DNA from: Cladobotryum mycophilum
Taxonomy: Eukaryota > Ascomycota > Sordariomycetes > Hypocreales > Hypocreaceae
Length of the DNA: 64,000 bases
Reading direction: 5' to 3'
NCBI GenBank assembly: GCA_036429605.1
Contig: JAVFKD010000015.1
Location: 767,421 to 831,420, forward strand
Shown: one piece after another, positions 47,601-58,987 of the stretch
Position numbering within the stretch: position 1 is the stretch's first letter
Layout: the number at the start of each line of letters is the position of its first letter
Notes under the pieces: model-generated
What the model was told of the DNA's origin: nothing
Database searches by the model: none
What the model saw: only the letters and a program-made list of their open reading frames with translations
Made by a program: the position numbers and the translations under genes

Positions 47601-50600
47601 TCTTCAACATCGTCTGGCAAGGATACCTGAAGACCATCGAAGCCAGCTCTTAGCAAGGCTTCATGCCATTCTGATCTGGTCAACAATGGCCCCGAAGCTC
47701 TGCATTCTTCAGTGGCTAGCACATTATGCGTTAGTAATTATAAATTGAAGCGCGGTAGAGTTATACTCACAAAGCCACCAGCCCGGCAAAACTCCAAAAA
47801 CATACGACATGGTTGCCATTCGCCGATTTGTTGGTTCAGAGAAAACGAGTTGACCCCCACTACCAACACTGGTCAGTATACCGTCGCCCAAACTAGGTAT
47901 CCGATTGGCACTTACGGTTTGAGAAGCTTCCTGACGTTGCGTAACGAATTGTTGACACTGGTCGTTGCGTGTAAAACCTACAGTATAGCCCCTGGTCAGC
48001 TAAAAGATGCAGAAAAGTAGTAGGCCAACTCACCGCAGCAGCAATCACAACATCGTAGGAACCGAGCTCGAACCCCTGTTCTTCAGGATCCCGCTCAATA
48101 TCTAGAATCTTAAATCCCATGCGTCTAGAGTGGGAAGCATATCTTTCCTGCGCACTAGCAAAAAAACTGGGCGAGATATCGGTGAAGTCGTAGTGACTAA
48201 AACGAGCCGATACACCCACAAACCTGCCATGACGAGAAAGTGCTTCCAAGACAGGGGTCGTGGTACTTCCAGTTCCTGCACCCACTTCAATAATTTTGAT
48301 ATCTGAGGTCTTGTGGGCCAGGAGGTCTATGTAAGCTGCCACCCTGTGTGCTGTAAAGCTGAACAAAGGGCTTTGGTAGAGGCTCTCAGCAAGTCCGTCA
48401 TTGAATAGCAACTCAAGAGGATCGAGCTCTCCCACAAGGATAGAGGCCAGTTTCCGGCCGTAAGATACCATGAGCTGCTTTTGCAATAAACCAGAAGCGT
48501 ATTCATCAATGAGCTTAGATCGAGTTCCGTCGTCTTCGAATCCTGGCCACGTTCTCTGAAGAGCGATTGTAGACTCTCGCTCATCATCCAAGAAGTGCTT
48601 CGCCCACCTGATGTAACTATCAAAATGGTGCTTTGAGAATTTGACCGGAGTAGCAGTCAGAGTATCCAACATGGCTGACAGAAAATGGCGACAGATGATT
48701 TCAGTTTCCCTGTCGAAGCCACCGCGGGCCATACTACTTGTTTGACGACGGCAGTACTCCTCAATGTCAGCTTTCGAAAGCATGTTAATATCAGGCTTCC
48801 AGCTGACTTGATGGAAAAGGCTAGTCGATTCGATTGCTTCACGTCCTCCTAAGTCGGCGGTCTGAAGACCGAGGAGTCGAAGCCCACGAAATATAATCAA
48901 TGGCTTTCCAGTCGTCAAGCCTAAAGCAGTTACATCACCGTCCACACTGAAAAATCCACGCCCGGTTATTCTGCTGTATAGCTGCATTGTGCTTCCTATA
49001 TCTCCCGCCAGCAAGTTGGACGACAGATATACGTCAGAGAGTTGTGTGGGTACCATCATAGGAAGGCGGGGAATCTCTGTGTAAACAGATGCAAAGAGAG
49101 TATGAATTAGACCATCCAGTGTTGAGGGGTGAATCATGTGACTGGTAAGCTCACGGTTTTGCACCTGCTGCTGCCAGTGACCGAAATGAAGGCTTGCGGT
49201 AGCTTCTTTACGCTCTTCATTGAAGTGAATGTCGTGCAAAGTCCGAAAGCTCTCACCAAAATGCGCGCCTTTCCGATACAGCTCTTGGTAGAACTGGGTC
49301 CTGTCAATTCTGGTTGTGTAGTGTTCATGGGCTGTGTTAAAACCCCTATCTGCAATACCTTGGGCGCGAATTCCACAAGCGGCCTCCTCAAAGATATCAT
49401 CGGAGACCGCAGCTTGCTCAACGGATACTTTCCCTGAGCAATGCACTTTCCACTCATTATCGTTGACAGAGCAAATCCAAAAGTCAAAGATAGCGGTTTC
49501 CTTGTTTGATGCCGTTTCGTGTGAGATCATATGTAATTGCGCTTCAACTCCCTCGTCGGTCGAAGGCACGACCAAAGCACTCCCAATGCTGATGTCTCTT
49601 AGTCGGTATCCAGTAACCCCTTGCATCCGTATAGTCAGACTTCGGATACCTTCAAATACCATGACCAGCATACCGGCGGCGGGATACAGAACGGTATTAT
49701 CAATCTACGCATTTTAGTGTGATTTCATGGTTACCGGGAAGGCCAGGGATTGAACTCACTTTGTGGTCAGAAACCCATGGGAGATCTGATTCTTTGATAA
49801 TGAATCGCCACTTTGGCTTCAGGGGATTCCAGTCAGGAGATGGGGTTCCCAGCAATTCATGTCGCGGGTTTTCACGCTTTCGAATATTTCTAAATAGTCG
49901 GCTCTCGATCCAGTATGCTTGGGAATGATTGAATGGATATTTAGGGAGATCGAGGAGCATCCTTGGCTGCCGCTGATGTCGTCTGTGGTTATTGACAGAC
50001 TGTATATTGACTGTATGCCCATTCATGATAAGCCTCCCTATCATTTGCTTCACACTTTCTATAGCAGAGGCATTGCGACGGATCGCACAATCATAAAGAA
50101 ATTCTAGATTTCCTGTGAGACTTTCTCGAACAGGATGTTCAAGGGCGCAGTGGGGTCCCAGTTCGATCAAATAGACCAATGACTTGACATCGGTTTCGTG
50201 AAATCTGTTGGACGATTTGCACATGAGTTGAAGTGCCGTCGAGAACTTGACCTGGGAGACCAGATTGGCGATCCAGTAATCTGCCTGACATATATAGTTA
50301 CTGGATGCTATTTTACCCGTGACAGACGAGTAGAAAACTGACGAAGGCTTGCTAGAATTCCGAAGATTGGTGAACAGGTGGCCTTCAAGTGTTGCTCGAT
50401 AGTACTCAGCCACGGCAAGCATATGTCTTGAATGATATGCGAGTGGCACATTGAGTTTCCGGGAGAAGATCTTGTCTGCCTGTAGGCGACGTGCAAGCTC
50501 ATCGATGTGTCTTTCATTGCCAGTGGCGGTAGTGTTCTTTGGGCCATTGATGCAGCCGCACGACAAATTGCTGGCAGGTTCTTCACCTAGAACAGCAGCA

Positions 50601-53033
50601 ATGTAAGGGGCTAGCTCAGCTTCAGAAAGCCCAACGGCAAGCATTCCTCCCCTCAAACCACGAGTATCTCCCAGGAGCCTTGAAACAGCCTCGCCGCGGA
50701 AATATGCGACGCGGAGCGCAGAGTTCTTGTCCAGTGCTCTGGCGCAGTATGCGGCGGCGATCTCGCCGGATGAATGACCCACGACGGCTTGGGGAGAAAT
50801 ATCCCAGGAACTGAAGAGGTCTATAAGCGCAATTTGAAGTGCTGTACATAATGGCTGTGCAAATTTCGGATTATCTATGTTGGATGAGGACGCGGGCGCG
50901 CACAGCTCATCTACACCTGGTCAGCGTACTGTTTTTAAAGTTAGATGTATTAGGAACCTACCAAGCAGAGACCATGTAGAACCTATGGAGCGAAAGTAAC
51001 AATCAGCATACTCAATAGTTTCTCTAAATGCCGAGTACTCAAGAAGCTCCTTGCCCATAGATGCCCATTGCGCTCCCTGTCCAGTGAAGACAAAGTGAAT
51101 TGCAGGACTCTCTGTAGCCCGGGTCGGCTTCTGGGACAAGTCTAGAAGATTTTCCCGTAGGCTTTGAGTTGAAGCTGCGAGGACAAAGGATTTCCATGGG
51201 AGCCTACTTCGCTTGTTGCCCAACGTAAACGCAAGATCTTGCAGGTACTTGTCTGAAAATTCCCTTCCAGGTTGATTCAGATGGTTTTCCAGAGCAGAAG
51301 CCTGCCTGTGTATTCCATTTTCGTCTGCGGCGCACAGCAGGAACAATAGTTTATCAGGAACTGTTTCCGAATCCCCATTTACCATTTCTCCAAATTCGTT
51401 GGGATGAATTGAGCCATCCGATGTCTCATCGTATCTCGCAGCTGGAATCGTGTTGTGCATCGCTTGTTTCCCGTTGCCCTCCAAATAATGCAAAGCATCG
51501 TCGACAATGGCATGAGCGTTCGTACCCCCATAGCCAAAGCTATTAACAGAGGCCCGTCTTAGGCCATCTGTTGGCCAGGAGATAGCCGACATTGGGAACT
51601 ATGTACGGAGTATGTTAGCAGACTTTCCTATATGCGGAACTTTACCCAAATTGCTTACCTTGAGATGCCACCTATCAGCAGTTATGCTCGGGTTCAAGGT
51701 TTTGAGCATCGCATTGGGAGGAACTGTCCCTTTCTCGAGCATCAAGACAGTCTTAATCAGTCCAGCTATACCAGCTGAAGGTTCAAGATGTCCGATGTTA
51801 GCTTTGACAGAACCGACATAGAGCGGCTTTTTCGGGTTACGATGACCCGAAAATGCCAAACTGATGCCTGTTGCTTCAATTGGATCGCCAACCGCGGTAC
51901 CAGTGCCATGTGCCTCAAAATATCCCGTAGCGTTGAGGTCTAAACCGGAGGATTCGTAGGCCTTTCGAATCAGAGCGGCCTGTGCTGTGGGACTCGGCTG
52001 CGAGATGGAGGGCGTGCGACCATCCTGGTTTACGGAGGTGCCACGGATGACAGCGCGAATCATGTCACCATCCTCTATCGCCTTGGATAGGCGCTTGAGG
52101 ACGATCATTCCGACGCCCTCGGCTCTGCTATAGCCATTCGCCCGCTGGTCAAAGCTGTAACATTGACCATCAGGTGATAAGAAACCGAGCCTTGAGATTG
52201 GAGCCGTCATCGAGATCGGTTCGAGCTGCAGCTGAACACCGCCAACAAGGCTCTGCCGAAGGTCAGCATCGTATCGAAATCCATGAGGTGTAGAAAAGGC
52301 TGAATTACCATATCAGACTCCCCCTGAAGCAAGCTTTGACACCCAAGGTGGAGTCCAACGAGGCTGCTTGAGCATGCTGTATCGATTGATATACTCGGAC
52401 CACGCAAGTCATAAAACCAGCTGAGTCTGTTTGAGAGCATGGCAGACGAAACACCGGTAGCTTGGTATTTGGGGCTCAATTCGCCATCGTAACCGAACAT
52501 TGAGCCATACTCCTGCACCAGGTTTCCCACATAGACAGACGTATTGCTTCCCTGTGCCTTCTCCAACGGGATACCAGCTGCATAGCAAACCGTTAGTAAG
52601 TATTTCAACAATCACTTTTCATAAGAAGAAGAACAGACCAGATTCGAAGGCATGATATGTCGTCTCCAACAATAGACGGAGTTGTGGGTCCATTGACTTT
52701 GCCTCAACACTGCTCATTTTGAAGAATGGCGCATCAAAGGCCGCAATATCACCTTTGATGAAATGCCCGCCGCGGGATGATACCTGTGTTCTTTGTTAGT
52801 GAAATAATCGTTAAGTGATGACTGCAGTCGTGACGAACTGTGTCTTGCCTACCAGGGATGTAGGAATGGTGGCCGTTGATGTCGTAGCGACTCTCCGGAA
52901 CGTCTGTCATTGTTGATAGACCATTGTGTATGATTCTCCAAAACGCATCCTCAGAAACAGCATCTTGAGGAAAGCGAAAAGAAAATCCGACTATGACCAC
53001 AGGATCTTCAGCTTCTTGTTTGGGAGATGTCAT
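44657..53033 (-). CDS. Highly reducing polyketide synthase, KS-AT-DH-cMT-ER-KR-ACP
   Basis: A single-module iterative type I PKS of about 2590 aa. Exons (minus): 53033-52839, 52783-52639, 52577-52309, 52252-51659, 51598-50962, 50916-49760, 49704-48034, 47977-47916, 47868-47771, 47715-45951, 45898-45578 and 45514-44657; all joins are in phase apart from one break. KS: DTACSSS (Cys near 178), EAHGTGT, NIGHLEPSAG. AT: GHSSG near 660. DH: SDHK-IDNTVLYPAAG across an intron (near 1000) and HPSTLDGL (near 1195). cMT: EVGAGTGSTT (near 1474). ER: HAAAGAVGQAAIQLAQ (near 2005). KR: GGLGGIGRN and SQSNYAAAN. ACP: FGVDSLVAVELL (Ser near 2538). No thioesterase, reductase or condensation domain follows, so a separate enzyme must release the product. 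The break is at A6 46382-46387 in the ER; one added base restores HFFSSRHTLFAQQIMQRTGG. Confidence 0.93.
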
Positions 53034-54458
53034 GTTCTGCTGCAAAAAAGAAGAATACAGCCCGGTTTGTAATCTTAGGTCGCCTACAAATTCTTAGCTA
53101 AATGGGAGTATTTTTTTACTGAAGATATATTTGGCCAAATGGGATTTAGTTTATATAGCCCATAAATGTGCTCACATTTAAGGCTTCCTCGTGTTTCTGT
53201 TCAATCCTTGGCATCGCTCGGTGAGCCCAGAAGGGCATCTTGTTGAGATACACTCATGCTGTTGGGCGTCTTTCAACTTGTCACACACACATTCTGCATG
53301 AGGCTGGAGTGTTGATTGAAGCTCGGCAGCTTCCTGGGGAACAGAATGATTTCAACGTGTAACAAACTGGACCGCCTTCCCAGAAATCCGCACTGGCTAC
53401 TTAGATACTTGCAAGGGTTCAAAATTGCGCCGCAATTTAACGGACATCAACCCTCGGGGCACGGTCAATCGTCTCGGAAAAAGGGGGGGGGAACTCTCTA
53501 AGTTGGTTTCCGTAATTTACGAAGGATTTACCAATGGGTAGGTACTCTTTCAACCTACTCGTACTTATTATAGCCACCTAGCCTTGAGTCTGCTGTAAAG
53601 ACATCTACCTTGCTATAACTGTACCATAAACTTGCTGTAAAAGCATCCATTAGAAAATATTATTGTACCACCCGTCTGTAGTACCATCGCACGTCGGGGT
53701 CGGGTGTTTTCTCATCTATGGGCCCCGAAACCCCCGGAGGAGTCGAAAGGATCCAGCAAGGTAACAGAAGAAAAGAAAAACACGGAATATGGAACACGAC
53801 ACGATGGTTGACCAAAAGACCCAACTACAGGAAAATCCTGTGGGCGCTTTATTCAACCTCTATTTCAGTGTGCGTGAAAAGACGCGAGACCGGGATCTCA
53901 TCGGTTGGTTTTCTACGGTCGCGTGCAGCCTATACACATACATCGTCTGCCTTCCATGCCGCGGATCACCATCTCTAGGGTGTCTATTGGTTCAACTTGT
54001 GGGCTTGCTTCGCGGTCCCTTATGCAGCCGGAATCCTTCAATTTAAAAAGACGTGGGACAGACGGTCCAACAGACAGTTTTAGTCAATCAACACGTCATG
54101 TTCTTCCAAGACTACATATCCATTACTACCTTGCGTTGGTTCTGTCTGCCAAAAGGTCTCGTAGTCAGCCATGATTTGGACATGGTCACCAGACCGATGT
54201 TGCACACAATCTATTCCTCCTGCATCTGCATGCCAAAGAAAAATATCACAGCGGGTACAAGACCCTTTCAAAGCAATGTGCAGCAAGACAAAAGAAAAGG
54301 AGCCGAAAGAGAAAAGGATTAGAGGGTGGTGGGATAGAGGCACTTGAGTTATTGATTGGGATTTGCTTTAATGATTAGCCTCTCAGATCAAAGCCAGCAA
54401 GTATTACTTTTTACTCCCATCATTCAAGTTTCCCAGACAAAGTTCGACAGAGTCCATC
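53034..54458. other. Divergent intergenic region, PKS / rhodopsin gene B
   Basis: About 1.4 kb holding the PKS promoter and the promoter of rhodopsin gene B. A G8 run lies at 53484-53491 and a GGTAGGTACTC motif near 53537. No gene is supported. Confidence 0.5.
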
Positions 54459-55665
54459 ATGCGTCATTTAGACGGAAATGCGAGGGACAACCTCTCATCA
54501 TGTATTGCCATGATAATTGTGACAGCATTGGCGGTGATGGCACGATTCGCCGTCAAGTTATGCCGTCGTCAAACGCCAACCGGCCCAGACTGGATGTCCA
54601 TGTTATCTGCCTGTCTATTTTACGCCAACTGTGGAATCATTATGAATTGTAAGTTACAAATTCAGGGCTTAGGAAATTTTCTTTAGCTATCTATCCACCA
54701 GGCTATTACTGATCCGATGAACCAGTTATTCTCCATACCTCCCTAGACGGCTCCTTCGATCTTAGTCCAGCACGTGGCCCAGTCCAGCTGAAGAATATCT
54801 TAAAGGTATATCGCTGATAAAGTATCACATATTATGAGCTACTTGAGGGCTAACATTTATCATAGATGGCTTATCCGGTGGAAATTATGTTCGGATTCGT
54901 CATCAGCACAGTCAAACTCAGCATTCTTTGGTTCTACTACATGATCTTCGCCTCTGCCAACAATATCGTGAACAAGCGTATCATAATAGGGACAGCAGCT
55001 GCCTGTGTTGTCTGGTTCTTCATCGCCACGTTTGTCATTGTATTCCAATGCAATCCCATTCATGCATACTGGGACACCTTTGTTATGCCACCTTACTGCC
55101 ACGACACTCCTCACCTCCTCCTTGGTTACGAAATGACAAATCTGTTTCTCGACATTGCCATCCTGAGCATCCCTGTGCCCATGGTTTGGAAGCTACAGCT
55201 TGAAATGTCCAAGAAGATTAGTCTTATAGCTATTTTTCTGTTGGGCGCCTTGTAAGACACACGCTTTATCATTGTAAGATGCTCAAGACTGACAGGAATT
55301 GCAGCGTTTGCGTGGCAAGTATTATACGACTGACAGCGATATGGAACCCTCCAGACGTTGATAAAAACTGTAAGCGACCTCTAACCCCCCCCCCGGCTCC
55401 ACTATAAAATACATTAAAATGGAAACTCACAATGCCTCATCAAGTCAACTTTTCCGGCATCATGATGTGGTCCACGTTGCAGATGGGCATTGCTATAACC
55501 TGTGCCTGTCTTCCCACACTTGGCCCCCTTCTGGCCGTGAATACCAAGGTATTTTTATACCTTGCAAGCTGGACAACATCTCTGTGGTCTCGGTCGGGTT
55601 CACAATCTGGCGGTCGAGGACAAAAGATCTCAGACGACTTCGAGATGCACGGCATCAGCAATTAA
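54459..55665 (+). CDS. Rhodopsin-domain integral membrane protein (copy B)
   Basis: A paralogue of the protein at 42838, on the other side of the PKS. Exons: 54459-54648, 54726-54805, 54866-55251, 55305-55369 and 55445-55665 (313 aa). Exon number, intron positions and phases match copy A exactly. Shared features include TVKLSILWFYYMIFAS, FQC, NLFLDIAILSIPVPMVWKLQ, ISLIAIFLLGAFVCVASII and QMGIAITCACLPTLGPLL. The first intron must end at 54725; the nearer AG at 54701 gives a stop. The C-terminal tail is shorter than in copy A. Function is unknown: proteins of this family are often found near secondary-metabolite genes, and here one lies 1.4 kb upstream of the PKS start, divergently transcribed. 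Confidence 0.8.
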
Positions 55666-56676
55666 TCGACCTGTTCATTCCACATTGAGACGGGCCTGAG
55701 ATTGCAGAAATCTACCCACAATCACCCCCATGGCAACTGATAGTCAATAATACCTTAGCTATGACGTTGAGAGTATACCCCAGAAATTATATTAGTAAAC
55801 GAGATGTACGAGTCGCCTAGAGGCATGCAGGAGTAGGGGAGAGGGATATGGGGGGAGCATTAGATTGAGACCGTAAATTCTGTACATGCGCTGTAGCTTA
55901 GAGGATAAAGTATTGATATTGGACTGTTCAATCGTTTCATCTCCTTCTACAAGTATCCATAGATGCCATCGTCATTTGTGATTAAAATCAGCAACCCAAG
56001 AATCGTAGTATCATATTGGCGTACAGAGAGAGCGGGGCTTTTGTTCCAAGACCCCATTCGGAATGGAAGTCTCCACTGTATCTACCTAGCCAAGGTGCCA
56101 CCAACAGCAGGATCCGAAAATGTGAGTGAAAAGGATTTAAACCTAGTCTATATCACAAAGTCCGTGAACTTGCATTATGCATGTTGGGACATTCGTAGCC
56201 ACTAAATGCCATCACACTCATAGACCCAAGGCAGCCCGGCAGCATCCTGTCCCTGGCACAATCCTACAGCCTGATCACTGGGCTGCATTAGACTCGAGAA
56301 ACAAACAACGCGGAAACACACGGCACGTTGATTTACCATGCAAAAAACCACCCGATAGGTTACTCGTTCCACTTCTTCTTCACCGAGTTGTCTCGACTGT
56401 GGCAGAAGTAACCGTGATACGACAGCTAAATTGTGATGCACAGTGTATACCAGGTATCCAACATGGTACCTCGTACCTTTGCGCCTTTGGCGAACTGTTA
56501 GGCCAGGGAGTTAAAAAGTTGGGACATGCACTCGGACCCAGATGCCATGAGCCTCTTGCCACCCTGTTGCCCAACAGCCACCCGTGGACGCCCTCCTTTC
56601 ATAAACACACACGCTCTCTCTCTCCCTCCCTCTCTCTTCTTTTCAACCCCAATATTGCACCAAGTCATTGCCCACC
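55666..56676. other. Intergenic upstream of the hydrolase gene
   Basis: No gene is supported. The sequence just before the hydrolase start is CT-rich (CTCTCTCTCCCTCC near 56615). Confidence 0.5.
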
Positions 56677-57807
56677 ATGGCTCCTTTGTGGTCGTCACAA
56701 CCCCTCAAGACCATCTACATGATCTTCTTCCTTCTCAAGACTCCTCCACATCTAGCGCTGCTCTTTTTCCGTTACCTTGCAAAACCACTTCGTCCTCTGC
56801 CGGAATGGGATATCAAAGCAAACATCTCTAGCGCTATGATAAAAGCGTTTTTCCAATATGTGACGGCAACTCGCTCCCAACGCACCCTGTACACGGAGCC
56901 CGGAAAGGCCAAGGAACGACATTCGCGAATCGAGCCACCAGCTGATCGTCTCTTTTCTGGTGTCCTGGCTGCTTCGGAAACCATTAAGCCAATGCCAGTA
57001 GATGGCATATGGTTCCCAAGCCCGCCCCCACAGGATGTGGCCGAGTTGAAGGACCAGAAAGTAGTTCTGCATTTTCCTGGCGGTGCTTTCATCATCGCTT
57101 TTGGCCATCAGGAATCGGGGAAGAGCGTGGCAGATATTATGGCCAAAAGCATGAAGGCGACTAGAACCATCTGGGCCCAATATCGGCTTGCAGGCACCCC
57201 AGAGACTCGCTTCCCCGCCGCGCTTCAAGATGCCCTCACCTTTTATCAATACGTGGTATCTCTGGGCGTGGAGCCCGAGAACATTATCCTGTCAGGCGAC
57301 TCTGCCGGAGGCAACGTAGTCCTGGCGCTGATGCGCTACCTAGAGCATTCTCAGACACAACCTGAACCTCTCCCGCTTCCTGGTGGCGCGATTGTTTTCT
57401 CTCCTTGGGTCCACGTCACTTCTCATGCTGCGGAAGACTATGATCAGTCTAATAACTCACGGTCCGATATTCTAGTCGGTCCCCTTCTACAGTGGGGTGC
57501 CGATTCGTATCTGCCTGAGGGAGAGCTGCCAAGTGGAATAGAAGCCTACATTTCGCCACTTCACCACCCGTTCAACCTCTCCATACCTCTTTTCATCCAC
57601 GCCGGGGCCGCCGAGGCTTTTCATGCAGACATTCAGAGCTTCGCAGATGAAATGGCGCAGATGAATGGCAATCGAGTACAGTTTCATGCCACGACGCTTG
57701 CGCCCCATGACATTTTGTTAAGCCATGAGGCTTTTGGTATGACAGAATCACTGGAAACTGTGGTCGAGGAGGCCTGTGGCTTTTTTGACCGCGAAAATAC
57801 GAAATGA
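56677..57807 (+). CDS. Alpha/beta hydrolase, HSL-type esterase/lipase
   Basis: An intronless 376-aa enzyme of the hormone-sensitive-lipase group. The ATG at 56677 sits in CCACCATGG. A hydrophobic N-terminal helix (TIYMIFFLLKTPPHLALLFF, residues about 11-30) suggests membrane anchoring. The oxyanion motif is HFPGGAF (HGGG type), the nucleophile elbow is GDSAGG, and candidate Asp and His are in the C-terminal third (LFIHAGAAEAFHADI, LAPHDILL). It hydrolyses an ester or acyl substrate, but which one cannot be read from the sequence. It is the only enzyme gene close to the PKS, which lacks a release domain, so trans release or tailoring of the polyketide is possible. A separate house-keeping or detoxifying role is equally consistent. 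Confidence 0.88.
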   Translation: MAPLWSSQPLKTIYMIFFLLKTPPHLALLFFRYLAKPLRPLPEWDIKANISSAMIKAFFQYVTATRSQRTLYTEPGKAKERHSRIEPPADRLFSGVLAASETIKPMPVDGIWFPSPPPQDVAELKDQKVVLHFPGGAFIIAFGHQESGKSVADIMAKSMKATRTIWAQYRLAGTPETRFPAALQDALTFYQYVVSLGVEPENIILSGDSAGGNVVLALMRYLEHSQTQPEPLPLPGGAIVFSPWVHVTSHAAEDYDQSNNSRSDILVGPLLQWGADSYLPEGELPSGIEAYISPLHHPFNLSIPLFIHAGAAEAFHADIQSFADEMAQMNGNRVQFHATTLAPHDILLSHEAFGMTESLETVVEEACGFFDRENTK

Positions 57808-58223
57808 GTCCATCATGTTTGCTATACATTCATTATAGAATATAGCATAACTACCCACCAAAATACCACATCTAAGAGTAGTAGCGATTTTTATGTACAG
57901 TTCCAATAGTCTGTAGCATCAATTTCATATCAATCTCTTATATGGCCCCCAATTGATATAACAACCTAGTGTGAGAGCATAGCCTTCCGAGAGCCTGTAG
58001 AATAAGTGCGCATTTGTTGAATCCTAAATTGAGTCCAACGAATGTCACCCGTTATCTTGAGTCGTTTGTTCACACATTGTCACCGGTTGTCAAGACATTG
58101 GTATCCGTGACGCCAATACAGGGGATGGTCTAAGTGCTTCAAAAAGCTGGCAATAGACTGCAGTGAGATTTTGTAGATGCAATGTATATGACAATAAAAA
58201 AAGAAAACAATGATGTTTTCATG
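57808..58223. other. Spacer between the hydrolase and tRNA-Thr
   Basis: No gene is seen. An A7 run at 58196-58202 serves as a T-run terminator for the minus-strand tRNA. Confidence 0.55.
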
Positions 58224-58295
58224 TGCCCCCACACAGAATTGAACTATGGACCTCCGCATTACGAGTGCGGCGCTCTACCCCTGAGCTATAAGGGC
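58224..58295 (-). tRNA. tRNA-Thr (CGT)
   Basis: A 72-nt cloverleaf, identical to the copy at 58916. The acceptor stem GCCCTTA pairs with TGGGGGC (two G-U pairs), the anticodon stem is CCGCA/TGCGG and the loop CTCGTAA gives anticodon CGT, which reads ACG (Thr). The T loop is GTTCAATTC. There is no intron. On its own strand a T7 run lies about 20 nt past the 3' end. Confidence 0.9.
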
Positions 58296-58915
58296 AATTT
58301 TATCTGTTTTTCGGTCGTTCTCTTGAGCATCATGAACCCCATCACGCTCCGTTTGGAGTGACTCGGCAATCATGTATCCGACATAAATCCTTGACGGTAT
58401 CGAAAGCGATTGTCTAAAATTTCCCAAGTAAGGCGAGTAAGTGAGACGATGAGAACTGGGGCAGATAAAAATAGTGGGACTTGTTCAAATCGGTTTGCTT
58501 CGGTGATCATATCTAATGACGTTGAGAAGCATATGCCATCTAGCAACGAGGCCAAGAGCAATGGACTCTCTGGCCCCATTCTCTATTCATTTTTAGTCGG
58601 AAAAGCAATCGGATTTTCAGAAGCCTTCATCGGGATGCGACAGAATTTGAGTGACTCGAGCAACATACAAAATACCTGCGGGAAACCAAGCAAATTGAAG
58701 CAGGTAGTGCTTTTCAAAGCGTATTAACAAAAAGATGCAAGTAGGCTCTGTTGAATTTGAGTCATTGCAATTTGCGGCGTTGAAGATGTAAAATCCGTGA
58801 TGGTTCATGAATGGCGAGACAAGATTTTATTTCGTTCTTGCAATCATGGTCGACGAGGGCAAGTCTGCTAAACACTATCAGGGTTTATAAAGGGATTTAA
58901 AACAATCCAAGACAT
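58296..58915. other. Spacer between two divergent tRNA genes
   Basis: The 620 bp between the 5' ends of the two identical tRNA genes contain no supported gene; short open frames have no family resemblance. Confidence 0.55.
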
Positions 58916-58987
58916 GCCCTTATAGCTCAGGGGTAGAGCGCCGCACTCGTAATGCGGAGGTCCATAGTTCAATTCTGTGTGGGGGCA
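58916..58987 (+). tRNA. tRNA-Thr (CGT), second copy
   Basis: Identical in sequence to the minus-strand copy at 58224-58295. The anticodon CGT is at 58948-58950. It ends in discriminator A at 58987 and is followed by a T11 Pol III terminator at 58993-59003. Confidence 0.92.

Noticed and set aside
49704..49775. DH motif reads H-x3-N-x4-P instead of H-x3-G-x4-P
   Set aside because: Asn at this place occurs in fungal reducing PKSs as far as I know, and the second catalytic Asp motif (HPSTLDG) is intact, so I do not take it as an inactive DH.
52839..52860. Apparent phase error after PKS exon 1 when the donor GTAGGC is used
   Set aside because: The alternative donor at 52838 gives the conserved RGGHF context in phase.
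58410..58727. 105-codon open frame between the two tRNA genes
   Set aside because: Composition is unlike coding sequence of the neighbours, no start context or domain, and the frame overlaps another on the opposite strand.
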